From CAVQFB01 sp963711675 (GTDB lineage: Bacteria; Acidobacteriota; Terriglobia; Terriglobales; Acidobacteriaceae), in contig CAVQFB010000003.1 in the NCBI GenBank assembly GCA_963711675.1, positions 434,001-498,000 on the forward strand: a stretch of 64,000 nt of DNA. Reading direction: 5' to 3'. A program made the translations under genes and the position numbers. Positions 16,174 through 25,590 of this stretch are shown here, piece by piece. The notes below the pieces were generated by a model. That model worked only from the letters and a program-made list of their open reading frames with translations, did no database searches and was not told the origin of the DNA. Within the stretch, counting starts at the first letter, position 1, and each line of letters opens with the position of its first letter.

Positions 16174-19100
16174 CGGCCAGGATGCGCGAGCTGTCGGCGA
16201 GCCCATCAGAAACTGCCACGCCGTCGCGGTAGGTAACGGTCTTGCCTGAGATCGCGGGAATCCTCTCACCCGGAACGAGAATCCCAACGAGGTTTAGGGG
16301 GTCGGCAGCGGAGAGAGCGATAGTCTCGCCGGTCGGGGGCATCTTTCGCGTCGCCCTCAGGGACTCGACCGCCACCGGCAGCGCGAACTGCTCTCCCAGA
16401 AAGCCACTAACAAAGCGCCCTCCCCGGACCTCGGCTCGGTCCTCAAGGCGGCGGAATCCGATCAGCAACTCGCGCCACTTGGGAAGGTTGGTCTCTCGCG
16501 CCAGGACATCGCGAAAGACGATGCCGTAACGCTTGAGGAGCATCCAGCAGGTGGCTTCGACGGCCTTGGACCGGTCAGACTGCTGATCGGTGTAGAGGAG
16601 CGACCAGCGCCCGGAACTGTGCCGCGGACGGGAAGTTCGTCCGCTGCCTTGTCCTGCTCGCCGTTTCGGATCGATCAGGGAGCGCAGGTTGTCGAAGCCG
16701 TCCGCAGTTACCAGCCCGCCAGCCACCAACTCCCAGAGTGCGGTCTCAATCTCAGCTTTCAGTTTGCCGGTGCCGCGCACAATGTCGGCGAAAAACGAAG
16801 CTCCGCGCTGCCGCAGGAAATCCAGCACTTGCTTCGCGCCTTCGCTCAATCCGCGGGCCTCGGATTGTTCCGGACCGGGGTGGCGTGGCGTCATCCAGTC
16901 GGCGTCCTCGCGCACGAAGAAAGTAATGGGCGCAACGCTGGTTGGGATCACGCGCCGCTTGCCCGCCGCCGAGTCCTCCAACGTCGCCGGATGCGGCGAC
17001 AGCCGCCCCCACCCCACCGCGCCTGTCAGACAAAGCTGGTCGAGCACCTTCGAGTCGTAGTCGGCCACACGCCTGGCCAGAACATGCCGTTCCCAAGCAT
17101 TAGCTGCCACCTCGAAGCCTTGTAATTGTCTGAGGACCTCCAGCGTGCCACGCTCACCGAGTACCTGGCTTCCGGGCGCTAGGTGCTGCCAACGCAACAG
17201 CCAGCGCATGAACTGGGCGGCTGTAACCGGCTCGATCTGTTTGCGCAGAGTAGCGACCGTCAGGCGATGAATGCGTGCCAGCAGGCGGCGGTCGCACCAT
17301 TCAGTCTCGGGTCCGCCAGCGTTGGATTGTCCTGCCGCAGCCGGGGCTGGCAGGGACAAGTGTGGCGCGGGCGCCCCCGCCCGCGGGCTTGCGGAACCTG
17401 TGAAATTTCCCCGCAAAATCGATCCGCTGGCTTCCATTCTCAGGAGGGCCTTGTCTACTTCCGCAGGCGGAACTCCAAGCAGTGCGCCTAGTGCCGAGGC
17501 CGTGGTTGGTCCGGAATGCATCATCCAGCCTGTGACCATCGCCAGCAGGGCATCGTCGTTCGACGAAGAGACTGAATCAATTTCCGGAAGACTTTGCTCA
17601 AAGTGCGCGTTCGGAAAAAGTAGGGAGAAGGTCTTTGCCCGCTCCGCGGTCACCCAATAGGAATTGCCGTCTGAAGTTGCGCGCGTCGCCCGGTTCTGAT
17701 CCATCAGGCGGGCAAAGAATCCTGCCCAGTCCTCCGACGCTGCGATCTTTCCTTCAGGCAAGGCAATCAGTGTATGCAGAACATCGTGCAACTCATCGGC
17801 ATCGCGAACATCGGGCCTCGCCTCTTCGCGAACCTGCGCGATCGCCGCGGGATCCAGTTTCCCGACTTCCTCAAGCACGGACTCCGGCAGCACACGGCGC
17901 ATTTCCACGGCACGGGCACGCCGTTCTTCGAGCGGGGCATCGTCGAGATAGGCATACGGATTCGCATTCAGGATTTCATGCGAAAACTGCGACGGCACCG
18001 GCGTATCAACTGCGAGACAGCGAATCCGACCGGTTGCTATTCCATCCAGCAGCCGCTTCAGACCGTCCAGATCCATCGCCTCGGTGAGCACATCCTTCAT
18101 TACTTCGTCGATCAGGGGATGGTCGGGAATCTTGATGTCACCCTCGATGTTTTCCTGGCACGCCGCGACATCGGGGAAAACCGAGGCCAGTAAGTCATCT
18201 GAGCGAATGCGCTGGATGGGCAAAGGGACTTTGCTGCCTCCCTGGAAGCGCAGAAGGGCGAGCGAGCGCATGGCGTCCCAGCGCCAGCGGGTGCCGAAGA
18301 TCGGAGAAGCAAGCGCCGCTTGTTCGAGGATTTCCTGCACGGTTTCGAGTTGCAGGAAATGGAAGACGTCAGCCAGGGGAAAACTGTGCTGCTCGGCGAG
18401 GGCAATGTTCAGGCCATTGTCGGTGGCTGCTGCTTGCAACTCGAAGTTGAAACCGCGGCAGAAGCGCTTCCGCAGGGCAAGTCCCCAGGCCTTGTTGATG
18501 CGGCCGCCAAATGGAGCGTGGATCACCAGTTGCATCCCGCCGCCCTCGTCGAAGAAGCGTTCCGCAATAATGGTGCTCTGCGTCGGCACATCGCCCAGCA
18601 CGGCTCTTCCTTGCAGGATGTACTCGATGGCCTGCTCGGCAGCGGAGTCGTCCAGTCCGCACTCCCCCTTCATCCAGGAGACCGTTTCCGCCACCAGCGG
18701 CTGCGTGGGAGAGAAGCCAATGGGCGAAACATTGGGCAACATGTCGCTGATCGTCTTGCGCAGATCACCAATGGTCGTCGAAAGCTCAGTCGTACGTGCG
18801 GGCGCTTCTCCCAGCCAGAAGGGAACACTTGGGGGCGCGCCGTGAGCGTCTTCGACCAATACGCGGCCACTTTTTCCTTCAATGCGGCGAATCATCCAGG
18901 AGGTGTTGCCGAGCAGGATGACGTCGCCCCGGTTGCTCTCGACGGCAAAATCCTCATCGACGGTGCCGACGATCGCGCCTTCGGGTTCTGCCACGACCGT
19001 ATAAAGTGCAGTGTCGGGGATCGCTCCCCCACTGGTGATCGCAGCCAGGCGGCTGCCTCGCCGGGCGCGTAGCTTGCCGTTCACGCGGTCACGATGCAGG

Positions 19101-20533
19101 TAGGCGCCGTATCTTCCGCGCTTCGCTGCAATGCCTTCCGACAGCATCTCGAGAATTCGGTTGTAGGTTTCCAGCGGCAGGTTGCGGTACGGGTAGGCGC
19201 GTCGTATCAGCTTGTAAAGATCGTCTTCGCTCCATTCCTCGGCTGCACAGGAAGCGACAATCTGCTGCGCCAGCACGTCCAGCGGCGATTCTGGAATCAT
19301 AAGCATGTCCAGGTCGCCGTGACGAATGGCCTGCACCAGCGCGGCGCATTCGAACAGATCGTCGCGCGTGGTCGCGAACAGGCGTCCTTTCGGAACCGCG
19401 CCCCGCCAGTGGCCGGAACGGCCCACTCGCTGCAAAGCGACCGCAATCGCCCGCGGCGAACTGATCTGGCAAACCAGGTCGACGGTGCCAATATCAATTC
19501 CCAGTTCGAGGGATGCTGTGGCAACGAGTACCTGAACCTCGCCGTTCTTCAGCTTGCGCTCGGCATTCAGTCGCAACTTGCGCGAGAGGCTGCCGTGATG
19601 CGCCGCGACCGCATCTTCTCCCAGTCTCTCGGCCAGATGGTGCGCTACGCGTTCCGCCAGACGCCTCGTATTCACAAAGACCAGGGTCGAGCGGTGCTGC
19701 CGCACCAACTCGGCGATGCGGTCGTAGACCTCTTCCCACATCTCGTTGGTCGTGATCGGACCAAGGGGGCTGGAGGGCACTTCGACGGCGAGATCGAGCT
19801 TGCGCTTGTGCCCGATATTCACAATCACCGGATCCGGACGTCCGCTTCCAGTGAGGAAGTGCGCGACCTGCTCGATCGGCTTTTGTGTGGCAGAGAGTCC
19901 AATACGAACGGGAGCGCGGTGGCACAGGACCTGCAAGCGCTCGAGCGACAGCGTCAGGTGAGCGCCGCGCTTGTCGTCGGCGACAGCGTGAATTTCGTCG
20001 ACGATCAGCGTCTCGACGTCACGCAGAATAGCGCGGCTCTTCTCGGCGGTGAGCAGGATGTAAAGCGACTCCGGCGTTGTGACCAGAATATGCGGAGGCC
20101 GCTTCAGCATGGCCCGCCGCTCGTGCGTCAGCGTGTCACCGGTGCGGACCGCCGTGCGAATCTCGGGCATAAGCAGGCCGCGCTCGCCCGCCATCTGCAG
20201 AATCTCGCCGAGCGGGACTTCCAGATTTTTTTGGATGTCGTTGCCCAGGGCTTTGAGCGGCGAAACGTAAAGAACCTCGGTTCGGTCCTGAAGATCTCCC
20301 GCCAGCGCCTTGCGAACCAGCTTGTCGATGCAGGCGAGAAAGGCGGCGAGTGTTTTTCCGGAGCCGGTGGGCGCGGAAATGAGGGTGGTACGGCCGGCAA
20401 GGATGTGAGGCCATCCTTGCTCCTGCGGCTCGGTGGGTGTGCCAAAGCGAGAGACGAACCACTCCCGTACAAGCGGGTGGGCCCATAAGAGCGAATCAGG
20501 CACCAACACGGGAGTGGACGGCAGGGAGGACAT
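16163..20533 (-). CDS. lhr: Lhr-type DEAD/DEAH helicase
   Basis: 1456-residue superfamily 2 helicase of the large helicase-related (Lhr) type, an ATP-driven 3'-5' translocase linked to DNA repair and RNA/DNA hybrid unwinding. Motifs in order: APTGSGKT (54-61), VTTPESLYILLT, VDEIHAVADDKRGAHL (DEIH box, about 176), GLSATQKP, then the second RecA domain with FVNTRRLAERVAHHLAE, ATASLELGIDIGTVDLVCQI and QRVGRSGH. The long C-terminal half holds the winged-helix and Lhr-C regions (MQLVIHAPFGGRINKAWGLALRKR). Length is close to E. coli Lhr (about 1538). Around residue 1050 an Ala/Pro/Gly-rich insert (GSASPRAGAPAPHLSLPAPA) coincides with a repeat found elsewhere in the window. The gene is monocistronic, between two convergent or divergent neighbours. 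Confidence 0.93.
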   Translation of the reverse strand: MSSLPSTPVLVPDSLLWAHPLVREWFVSRFGTPTEPQEQGWPHILAGRTTLISAPTGSGKTLAAFLACIDKLVRKALAGDLQDRTEVLYVSPLKALGNDIQKNLEVPLGEILQMAGERGLLMPEIRTAVRTGDTLTHERRAMLKRPPHILVTTPESLYILLTAEKSRAILRDVETLIVDEIHAVADDKRGAHLTLSLERLQVLCHRAPVRIGLSATQKPIEQVAHFLTGSGRPDPVIVNIGHKRKLDLAVEVPSSPLGPITTNEMWEEVYDRIAELVRQHRSTLVFVNTRRLAERVAHHLAERLGEDAVAAHHGSLSRKLRLNAERKLKNGEVQVLVATASLELGIDIGTVDLVCQISSPRAIAVALQRVGRSGHWRGAVPKGRLFATTRDDLFECAALVQAIRHGDLDMLMIPESPLDVLAQQIVASCAAEEWSEDDLYKLIRRAYPYRNLPLETYNRILEMLSEGIAAKRGRYGAYLHRDRVNGKLRARRGSRLAAITSGGAIPDTALYTVVAEPEGAIVGTVDEDFAVESNRGDVILLGNTSWMIRRIEGKSGRVLVEDAHGAPPSVPFWLGEAPARTTELSTTIGDLRKTISDMLPNVSPIGFSPTQPLVAETVSWMKGECGLDDSAAEQAIEYILQGRAVLGDVPTQSTIIAERFFDEGGGMQLVIHAPFGGRINKAWGLALRKRFCRGFNFELQAAATDNGLNIALAEQHSFPLADVFHFLQLETVQEILEQAALASPIFGTRWRWDAMRSLALLRFQGGSKVPLPIQRIRSDDLLASVFPDVAACQENIEGDIKIPDHPLIDEVMKDVLTEAMDLDGLKRLLDGIATGRIRCLAVDTPVPSQFSHEILNANPYAYLDDAPLEERRARAVEMRRVLPESVLEEVGKLDPAAIAQVREEARPDVRDADELHDVLHTLIALPEGKIAASEDWAGFFARLMDQNRATRATSDGNSYWVTAERAKTFSLLFPNAHFEQSLPEIDSVSSSNDDALLAMVTGWMMHSGPTTASALGALLGVPPAEVDKALLRMEASGSILRGNFTGSASPRAGAPAPHLSLPAPAAAGQSNAGGPETEWCDRRLLARIHRLTVATLRKQIEPVTAAQFMRWLLRWQHLAPGSQVLGERGTLEVLRQLQGFEVAANAWERHVLARRVADYDSKVLDQLCLTGAVGWGRLSPHPATLEDSAAGKRRVIPTSVAPITFFVREDADWMTPRHPGPEQSEARGLSEGAKQVLDFLRQRGASFFADIVRGTGKLKAEIETALWELVAGGLVTADGFDNLRSLIDPKRRAGQGSGRTSRPRHSSGRWSLLYTDQQSDRSKAVEATCWMLLKRYGIVFRDVLARETNLPKWRELLIGFRRLEDRAEVRGGRFVSGFLGEQFALPVAVESLRATRKMPPTGETIALSAADPLNLVGILVPGERIPAISGKTVTYRDGVAVSDGLADSSRILAAIG
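17360..17376 (+). repeat. Repeat family C, inside lhr
   Basis: GTGTGGCGCGGGCGCCC, followed by CCGCCCGCGGG, is embedded in frame in the helicase gene. The same 17 bases occur in inverse orientation inside kdsD at 29428-29444. In lhr the segment encodes a low-complexity Ala/Pro/Gly loop. Confidence 0.65.
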
Positions 20534-20687
20534 GCAGCATATTTTAGTCCGAGAGCTTGGTTTTCGTAAAATGTTCGCCTACAAACCTGCGAGTCGATGG
20601 ACGGCCGTACAAAGTCGCGACTGAGCCTTTAAGCATGTAGCGCGAGCGGTCACGACGACCCGCGCGGCGAATGCTAGAATCCCGCGG

Positions 20688-21323
20688 ATGCCCAAAAAAA
20701 TCTCCCCCACCGCCCGCGCCAAGAAAATCAAACTCCTCCTGTTCGACGTTGACGGCGTCCTCACTGACGGCAAGATATGGATTTTCCCCGCCCCGGCCGG
20801 TACGCAGCCAAGCATCCTGGAAAAGTCCGCTGAGCATGGCGGCACCGGCGGCTTCGGTTTCCACAGCGAGTCCCTCATCGAGGCCAAGGGCTTTCACGCT
20901 CATGACGGAACTGCGATCTCGCTTGCACGTCTAGCCGGCATCAAAACCGGTGTGATCACCAAGCGCATTTCGGAAACAGTTGCGTTGCGCGCCCGCGATC
21001 TCAAGATGGACCACATTCACCAGGGCATTCAGGACAAGCTCACAGTGTTCGAAGAAATCCTGCGACAAGAGAATCTCAGCTCCGCCGAAGCCGCTTTTGT
21101 TGGCGACGACGTCATTGACCTGCCGGTCATGCGCAACTGCGGCTTTGCCGTCGCCGTCGCCAACGCGAGGAAGGAAGTGAAGGTTGAAGCGCACTACGTT
21201 ACCGCCCATGGCGGTGGTGACGGCGCCGCCCGCGACGCGGTCGAATACATCCTGAAGGCCCAGGGGAAGTGGGACAGAGTGGTAAGCGAATACATCTGTG
21301 AGCGCAGCCCCAGAAAGAAGTGA
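20688..21323 (+). CDS. kdsC: KdsC-like HAD phosphatase (Kdo 8-phosphate phosphatase)
   Basis: 211-residue HAD-superfamily phosphatase, predicted to dephosphorylate Kdo 8-phosphate. The catalytic motif LLLFDVDGVLTDGKIW provides nucleophile D20 and acid D22. The KdsC-specific phrase KGFHAHDGTAISLARLAGIKTGVITKR follows at about 70-100, and motif III/IV is AAFVGDDVIDLPVMRNCGFAVAVANA. A segment of about 30 residues between the first motif and KGFHAHDG (PAPAGTQPSILEKSAEHGG) is longer than in E. coli KdsC. No clear ribosome-binding site precedes the ATG. The gene is 8-11 kb from kdsD and kdsA rather than clustered with them. A strong hairpin terminator follows. Confidence 0.82.
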   Translation: MPKKISPTARAKKIKLLLFDVDGVLTDGKIWIFPAPAGTQPSILEKSAEHGGTGGFGFHSESLIEAKGFHAHDGTAISLARLAGIKTGVITKRISETVALRARDLKMDHIHQGIQDKLTVFEEILRQENLSSAEAAFVGDDVIDLPVMRNCGFAVAVANARKEVKVEAHYVTAHGGGDGAARDAVEYILKAQGKWDRVVSEYICERSPRKK

Positions 21324-21365
21324 ACGACTCGGCGGGAAGTTAGTGGGAGATCAGCCTGAAATTTA

Positions 21366-21418
21366 AAACCCACCGGCTGCTTGCTTGGGGCGTGCTCGGG
21401 TCGGCAGCCGGTGGGTTT
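21366..21418. terminator. Bidirectional hairpin terminator
   Basis: A perfect 15-base stem, AAACCCACCGGCTGC (21366-21380) with GCAGCCGGTGGGTTT (21404-21418), and a 23-base loop. It is flanked by A-rich sequence on the left and TTT on the right. It separates the convergent kdsC and TPR genes and could stop transcription from both sides. Confidence 0.75.
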
Positions 21419-21545
21419 ACCGTTTCTCCTTACTCACCCTGTTGTTTTCAGGAGTATTGGCTCATATTAACCCGCCGTGCTCGGAATGTTTCTTTGAACT
21501 CTGTATATTCTTGTAAAGATTCGTAAAGCCTGGGATCACGAAATC

Positions 21546-22358
21546 TCAATCAGGAATGGCCAGCACTTTCGCCGACATCAGAGTTGCAAATCTTGGATCT
21601 TTTCGCAGCTCCACGAACTCGCCATCTTTGTAAACATCGGCGATGCCCTTATATCCCTCTTCCATTGCGCGTCTCAGATATTGCAAGGAACGGTCAGACA
21701 GGCCCGCCTTGGCGTAGAGCTTGGCCATTACATAGTCGTAGTGGGCTCGATCCTCAGGTGAAGGAAGTTGCGCAGAAACCCCGGAGTGCGACGTTCGCTC
21801 AAAGACATCGGGGTCAAGTTGAAACGCCTGGTTGTAGGCAACCACGGCCTTGTCAAACTTCTTCTCGGAAAAGTATGCCGCGCCCAGATTGCTGAAGTAG
21901 GATGCGAAATCGCTCCGTAACAGGATTGCCTTTTCGTACTGCTTGATGGCTTTTCCGTACTTCTTTTCCTCGTAGAAAACTACTCCCAGGTTATTCCAGG
22001 CATCCGCATGTGCGGGGTTAGCTTTGACGGACCGCTCAAAGTATTTCTTGGCCTCCTTAAAATGCTGCACCTGTAGTTCGGCGATACCTAGTTTGTTCAG
22101 CAGCAGAGAGTCGTTCGGCTTTTTGTGCAGCGCGGCAAGGTAGTAGTCGAGCGCGTCCAGGTAGTACTTCGAGGCTCGATATTCGTCGCCACGCTTCTCC
22201 AGGTCGGCAGCCGAGGCCTGGGGGTCTGGAGGCTCTGCGCGATGTTGGGGAGGCGGACCAACCTGAATCTGCTCTGCGGACTGACCCAGCAATGAAGGAG
22301 CGGCCAGGGGCGTAAGCAGGAAGAGTCCGACCAGAATACAAACCAAGGTGAGACGCAC
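21546..22358 (-). CDS. Exported TPR protein downstream of PBP1b
   Basis: 270-residue protein. The GTG at 22358 is preferred because GGAGG lies 5 bases upstream; an ATG at 22385 gives nine more residues. The signal peptide is RLTLVCILVGLFLLTPLAAPS. At least four TPRs follow: ADLEKRGDEYRASKYYLDALDYYLAAL, SLLLNKLGIAELQVQHFKEAKKYFERS, ADAWNNLGVVFYEEKKYGKAIKQYEKA and ASYFSNLGAAYFSEKKFDKAVVAYNQA. It ends with a conserved helical tail (DGEFVELRKDPRFATLM) found in many TPR proteins. It starts about 50 bases after the stop of the bifunctional PBP, so the two are probably co-transcribed. A periplasmic scaffold for wall synthesis is possible but unproven. Confidence 0.75.
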   Translation of the reverse strand: MRLTLVCILVGLFLLTPLAAPSLLGQSAEQIQVGPPPQHRAEPPDPQASAADLEKRGDEYRASKYYLDALDYYLAALHKKPNDSLLLNKLGIAELQVQHFKEAKKYFERSVKANPAHADAWNNLGVVFYEEKKYGKAIKQYEKAILLRSDFASYFSNLGAAYFSEKKFDKAVVAYNQAFQLDPDVFERTSHSGVSAQLPSPEDRAHYDYVMAKLYAKAGLSDRSLQYLRRAMEEGYKGIADVYKDGEFVELRKDPRFATLMSAKVLAIPD

Positions 22359-22407
22359 GGTCACCTCCGAAGTCCGGCGGTCCATCCGTTTCGACTCGCC
22401 TTACGAG

Positions 22408-24987
22408 TCACGGTTGTGGGTTGCTGCCACCGTCGGCTGGAGGTTTGGACGGCGGAGCCGCCGTTTTGTCGTCTTTAAAGATACCCACAATCTTGCCAAA
22501 CAGACCTTTTTTCTTTTTGGTGCCGTCCGGATTCGTTTCGTCGGTCGCAGCGACCGTGCCGGCTGGGGTGCCATTTTGGGGGGGCGGGAGGACGTCATGA
22601 GAGTTCGAGCCAAAGATGCGCGAGAAGAAGCCAGCGACTCCGGTCTTTTGGTCACAGGTATCGCGCGGTTCGGTACCGGCGATGAACGCCGCAGTGTAAG
22701 TGTCTGGACAAGCTGGAGTTGCGAGCCGGTTCGTGAGCTTGTCGAGTTGCACGTCGACCACACCGGAGGGTTGGGTAAAGGGCTTAACGTCGGCGTACTC
22801 CGGCAGGGTGATGGCCTTCTTCATGAACTCTGCCCAGATCGGAGCCGCAGTCTGGGCCCCGCTGAGTCGCAAGTCGCTGTAATCGTCGTAGCCCACCCAC
22901 ACAATGCAGAGCAGGTTGCTGGTGTATCCGGCGAACCAGCCGTCGTGCGAACTGCCTGTCTTTCCCGCCGCGGGTGCGTTGAAGCCCCGCGCGCGGACAG
23001 GAAACGCGGTGCCGAAGTTCAGTACTCCCTCGAGCATGTTGGTCATGACGGCAGTGATTCGTGGATCGAGGACCTGTCTTTTCTCGGGCGCGAAGTCCAT
23101 TACCACATCGCCTCTCGCGTTGCGCACGGAATCGATCAGTACTGGCGACAACCACTCGCCATTATTCGCAAACACGGTGTACGCACTAGCCATCTCAATC
23201 GGTGTCGCATCGTAAGCGCCCAGTGCCATCGCCGGCGTAGCCTTGACAGATAAAATCCCGGCGGACTTGGCCAAATCCGCGACCTTGTCATATCCAACTT
23301 CTTCGGCCAGCTTTACCGTCGCGTTGTTGAGGGAGAGTGCGAGCGCATACCGAAGCGTCACATCACCGTGGTATTCCTCTTTATAGTTGCGCGGCTCGTA
23401 AATCTGGTCACCGTAGACGAAGGTTGAGGGCTGATCCGGGACCGTGGACGCCGGAGTGATCACGCTGCTCGTGCCATCGAGCGCCGTGTTCATCGCGGCT
23501 GCATAGACGAACGGTTTGAAGATGGAACCCGTCGGCCGTTTTGCTACTGCGTGGTCAAGCTGGCTGGTTCCATAGTTTCTTCCGCCCACCAGCGCGAGGA
23601 TCTGTCCGGTGTGCGGGTCCATAGCAACGAGTGCCACTTGTGCCTCTGGCCCGGGCTTGATCGTGGTCTCGTACTTTCCCTTGCCCACCTTCACGCGCTT
23701 GGTGCGCATCTTGAGCACTTGCTCGTCCACCAGCTTGATGCCGGTTTCGACTGCCTGCGCTGCTGCCTTCTGGAGATCGGGATCGAGCGTGGTGTAGATG
23801 CGGTAGGACTGGTCATTCATCTCGCGCTCGTTGATCTTGGAAATCACGGTGTCGCGCACCAGGTCGACAAAGTATGGAGCGTCACTCGCCTCGACATTCG
23901 GAGGGGCGAGCTTCAAGGGCGTGGCCTTGGCCTTGTCTGCCTGTTCGCGGGTGATGGCGTGGGTCTCGACCATAGCGTCGAGCACGGTGTTTCGGCGCTC
24001 CAACGCGCGCTCGGGGTGGCGGTAGGGAGAGAGATAGCTGGGCGCTTGAATCAGGCCTGCCAGCATAGCGGCTTCGGGCAGTGTGATGTCCTGCAGATCC
24101 TTGTTGAAATACGCGCGCGATGCCTCCGCAAACCCGCTGATCGTGAACGATCCCCGCTGGCCCAAATCCACCCGATTGCCATAAAACTCAAAAATCTGTT
24201 GCTTGGTGAACTTACGCTCCAGTTCGATCGCAATCAGCATCTCCACCAGCTTGCGCTTGAACGTCTTCTCCGGACTCAAAAAGAACGCGCGTGAGAGCTG
24301 CATGGTGATGGTCGAGCCGCCCTGCTCGTGGCGCTGGTGGGTTACGTCGACCCATGCTGCCTCGGCCAGGCGAACGAAGTTCACTCCGCCATGCTGGAAA
24401 AACCGCCGGTCTTCGATGGAAAGCACGGCGTCCACCATCATCTTGGGAATGTCGTCGTATTTCACCAGCTGGCGCTTGGAGCGTTGCTCGGCATCGAAGA
24501 GCGAGGTGATCAGCTGAGGCTCGAGCTCATAGGCCTCCAGTTCGCCCGCCTTGCTGCTGATGCTTTCGACTTGCCCGTCCTGCACGCGGATAGTAGCCGG
24601 CTCGGGGCTGTGGTAAGACTCTGGCCCGGGCTTGACCTCGATGGAGCGTTCCTTCAGTTCAAAGGTTCCCAGAGGAGACGCGCTGTTCCGTTCCGAGTAA
24701 CCGGCGCGCTGTAGCTGAGCAGCGATTTCACGCGGCGTAATCTTCTCGCCAACCTTGACGATCCTGGGTATGGCATAGATCTTTGCCGAACTGCTGAAGA
24801 CGGGACCGCGAAACCGCTTCTCGATGATGCGGTCGTACTTGACGTAGAAATAGGAAAAGAAACCGACGAGCGCGATCGAGACGATCAAGAACAACGCGAG
24901 CGCAGCTCGCACCAGAGGATCGCGCGGCAGGAACTTCGAGCCGCCTTTCTCCCCGTTACCCTTCGGGATTCTTAGTTTGATAGCCAC
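22408..24987 (-). CDS. mrcB: Bifunctional penicillin-binding protein 1B-like
   Basis: 859-residue class A PBP that polymerises and cross-links peptidoglycan. Cytosolic tail 1-24, membrane helix about 27-48, and a UB2H-like segment (VFSSSAKIYAIPRIVKVGEKITPREIAAQLQRAGYSE, about 63-99) point to the PBP1b branch. The GT51 transglycosylase has catalytic E192 in IEDRRFFQHGGV and QGGSTITMQLSR (222-233). The transpeptidase has S488-x-x-K491 (TGSIFKP), S552-x-N554 and K676-T-G (GKTGSSHDGWFAGYT). The C-terminal tail after about 790 is disordered and Pro/Lys rich (TKKKKGLFGKIVGIFKDDKTAAPPSKP). All catalytic residues are present. It is followed by an exported TPR gene. Confidence 0.95.
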   Translation of the reverse strand: MAIKLRIPKGNGEKGGSKFLPRDPLVRAALALFLIVSIALVGFFSYFYVKYDRIIEKRFRGPVFSSSAKIYAIPRIVKVGEKITPREIAAQLQRAGYSERNSASPLGTFELKERSIEVKPGPESYHSPEPATIRVQDGQVESISSKAGELEAYELEPQLITSLFDAEQRSKRQLVKYDDIPKMMVDAVLSIEDRRFFQHGGVNFVRLAEAAWVDVTHQRHEQGGSTITMQLSRAFFLSPEKTFKRKLVEMLIAIELERKFTKQQIFEFYGNRVDLGQRGSFTISGFAEASRAYFNKDLQDITLPEAAMLAGLIQAPSYLSPYRHPERALERRNTVLDAMVETHAITREQADKAKATPLKLAPPNVEASDAPYFVDLVRDTVISKINEREMNDQSYRIYTTLDPDLQKAAAQAVETGIKLVDEQVLKMRTKRVKVGKGKYETTIKPGPEAQVALVAMDPHTGQILALVGGRNYGTSQLDHAVAKRPTGSIFKPFVYAAAMNTALDGTSSVITPASTVPDQPSTFVYGDQIYEPRNYKEEYHGDVTLRYALALSLNNATVKLAEEVGYDKVADLAKSAGILSVKATPAMALGAYDATPIEMASAYTVFANNGEWLSPVLIDSVRNARGDVVMDFAPEKRQVLDPRITAVMTNMLEGVLNFGTAFPVRARGFNAPAAGKTGSSHDGWFAGYTSNLLCIVWVGYDDYSDLRLSGAQTAAPIWAEFMKKAITLPEYADVKPFTQPSGVVDVQLDKLTNRLATPACPDTYTAAFIAGTEPRDTCDQKTGVAGFFSRIFGSNSHDVLPPPQNGTPAGTVAATDETNPDGTKKKKGLFGKIVGIFKDDKTAAPPSKPPADGGSNPQP

Positions 24988-25193
24988 AAGTTGAGCGGAG
25001 CAGTCCGCGGGCAGGACGTTGCCAGTTGCGTCTCTACCCAGACGATGGGCGCGATACTAATTCTCCAGAGCCGAGGTTCTCCGAGCAAGTCACTCCGGGG
25101 CTACAGCAATATCCACCCAGAGATGGCCAACTGTACAACCTTCATTGCTCCATTCTAAATCACGTAAGAGTGCTCAGAGTGGCCGGAGGGTTG

Positions 25194-25547
25194 TTACATG
25201 ATGCTCTTGTTCTGCGTGGAGGGGTGGAAGTGCAGGTCCACGGGAAACCCGGGCAGATCTACATGCACCGAGTAGTCAACATCAATGGCTAAGCCAGTGG
25301 CATTGCTGCCGATACGGGTGACTCGAATCTGGTTCTTGGTTACTGGGATGTCCAAATCCTTGGCGTCCTTGAGGACGATATCGCGCAGTTCATCGTCTGA
25401 TTTCGTGCTGTAGGTGCCGCCCACGGCGGTATTCTTGATCTGATCCTCGAACTGGTAGTTGGCAAAATACGGTGGGATCAGCATCCACGCACCGTAAAGC
25501 ACCGCTGCAATCAGACCGAAGCCCGCAACCAGCTTGATAGTACCCAT
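25194..25547 (-). CDS. Small membrane-anchored protein (DUF4845-like)
   Basis: 117-residue protein with an N-terminal hydrophobic helix (LVAGFGLIAAVLYGAWMLIPPYF, residues about 6-28) and a soluble alpha/beta domain: DELRDIVLKDAKDLDIPVTKNQIRVTRIG followed by paired strands AIDVDYSVHVDLPGFPVDLHFHPS. The layout of one membrane helix, a short helix and a beta-hairpin resembles DUF4845 proteins. That assignment is from memory of the pattern and is moderate. It lies 43 bases after proS on the same strand and about 200 bases before the PBP gene. Function is unknown. Confidence 0.5.
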   Translation of the reverse strand: MGTIKLVAGFGLIAAVLYGAWMLIPPYFANYQFEDQIKNTAVGGTYSTKSDDELRDIVLKDAKDLDIPVTKNQIRVTRIGSNATGLAIDVDYSVHVDLPGFPVDLHFHPSTQNKSIM

Positions 25548-25590
25548 GAAAGAACTCCGCCTCCGGCCGACTTCGCCGAAAACGAAATCC

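Noticed and set aside
19094..20488. A 464-codon plus-strand frame opposite lhr
   Set aside because: Antisense shadow of the helicase. It results from strong third-position GC bias.
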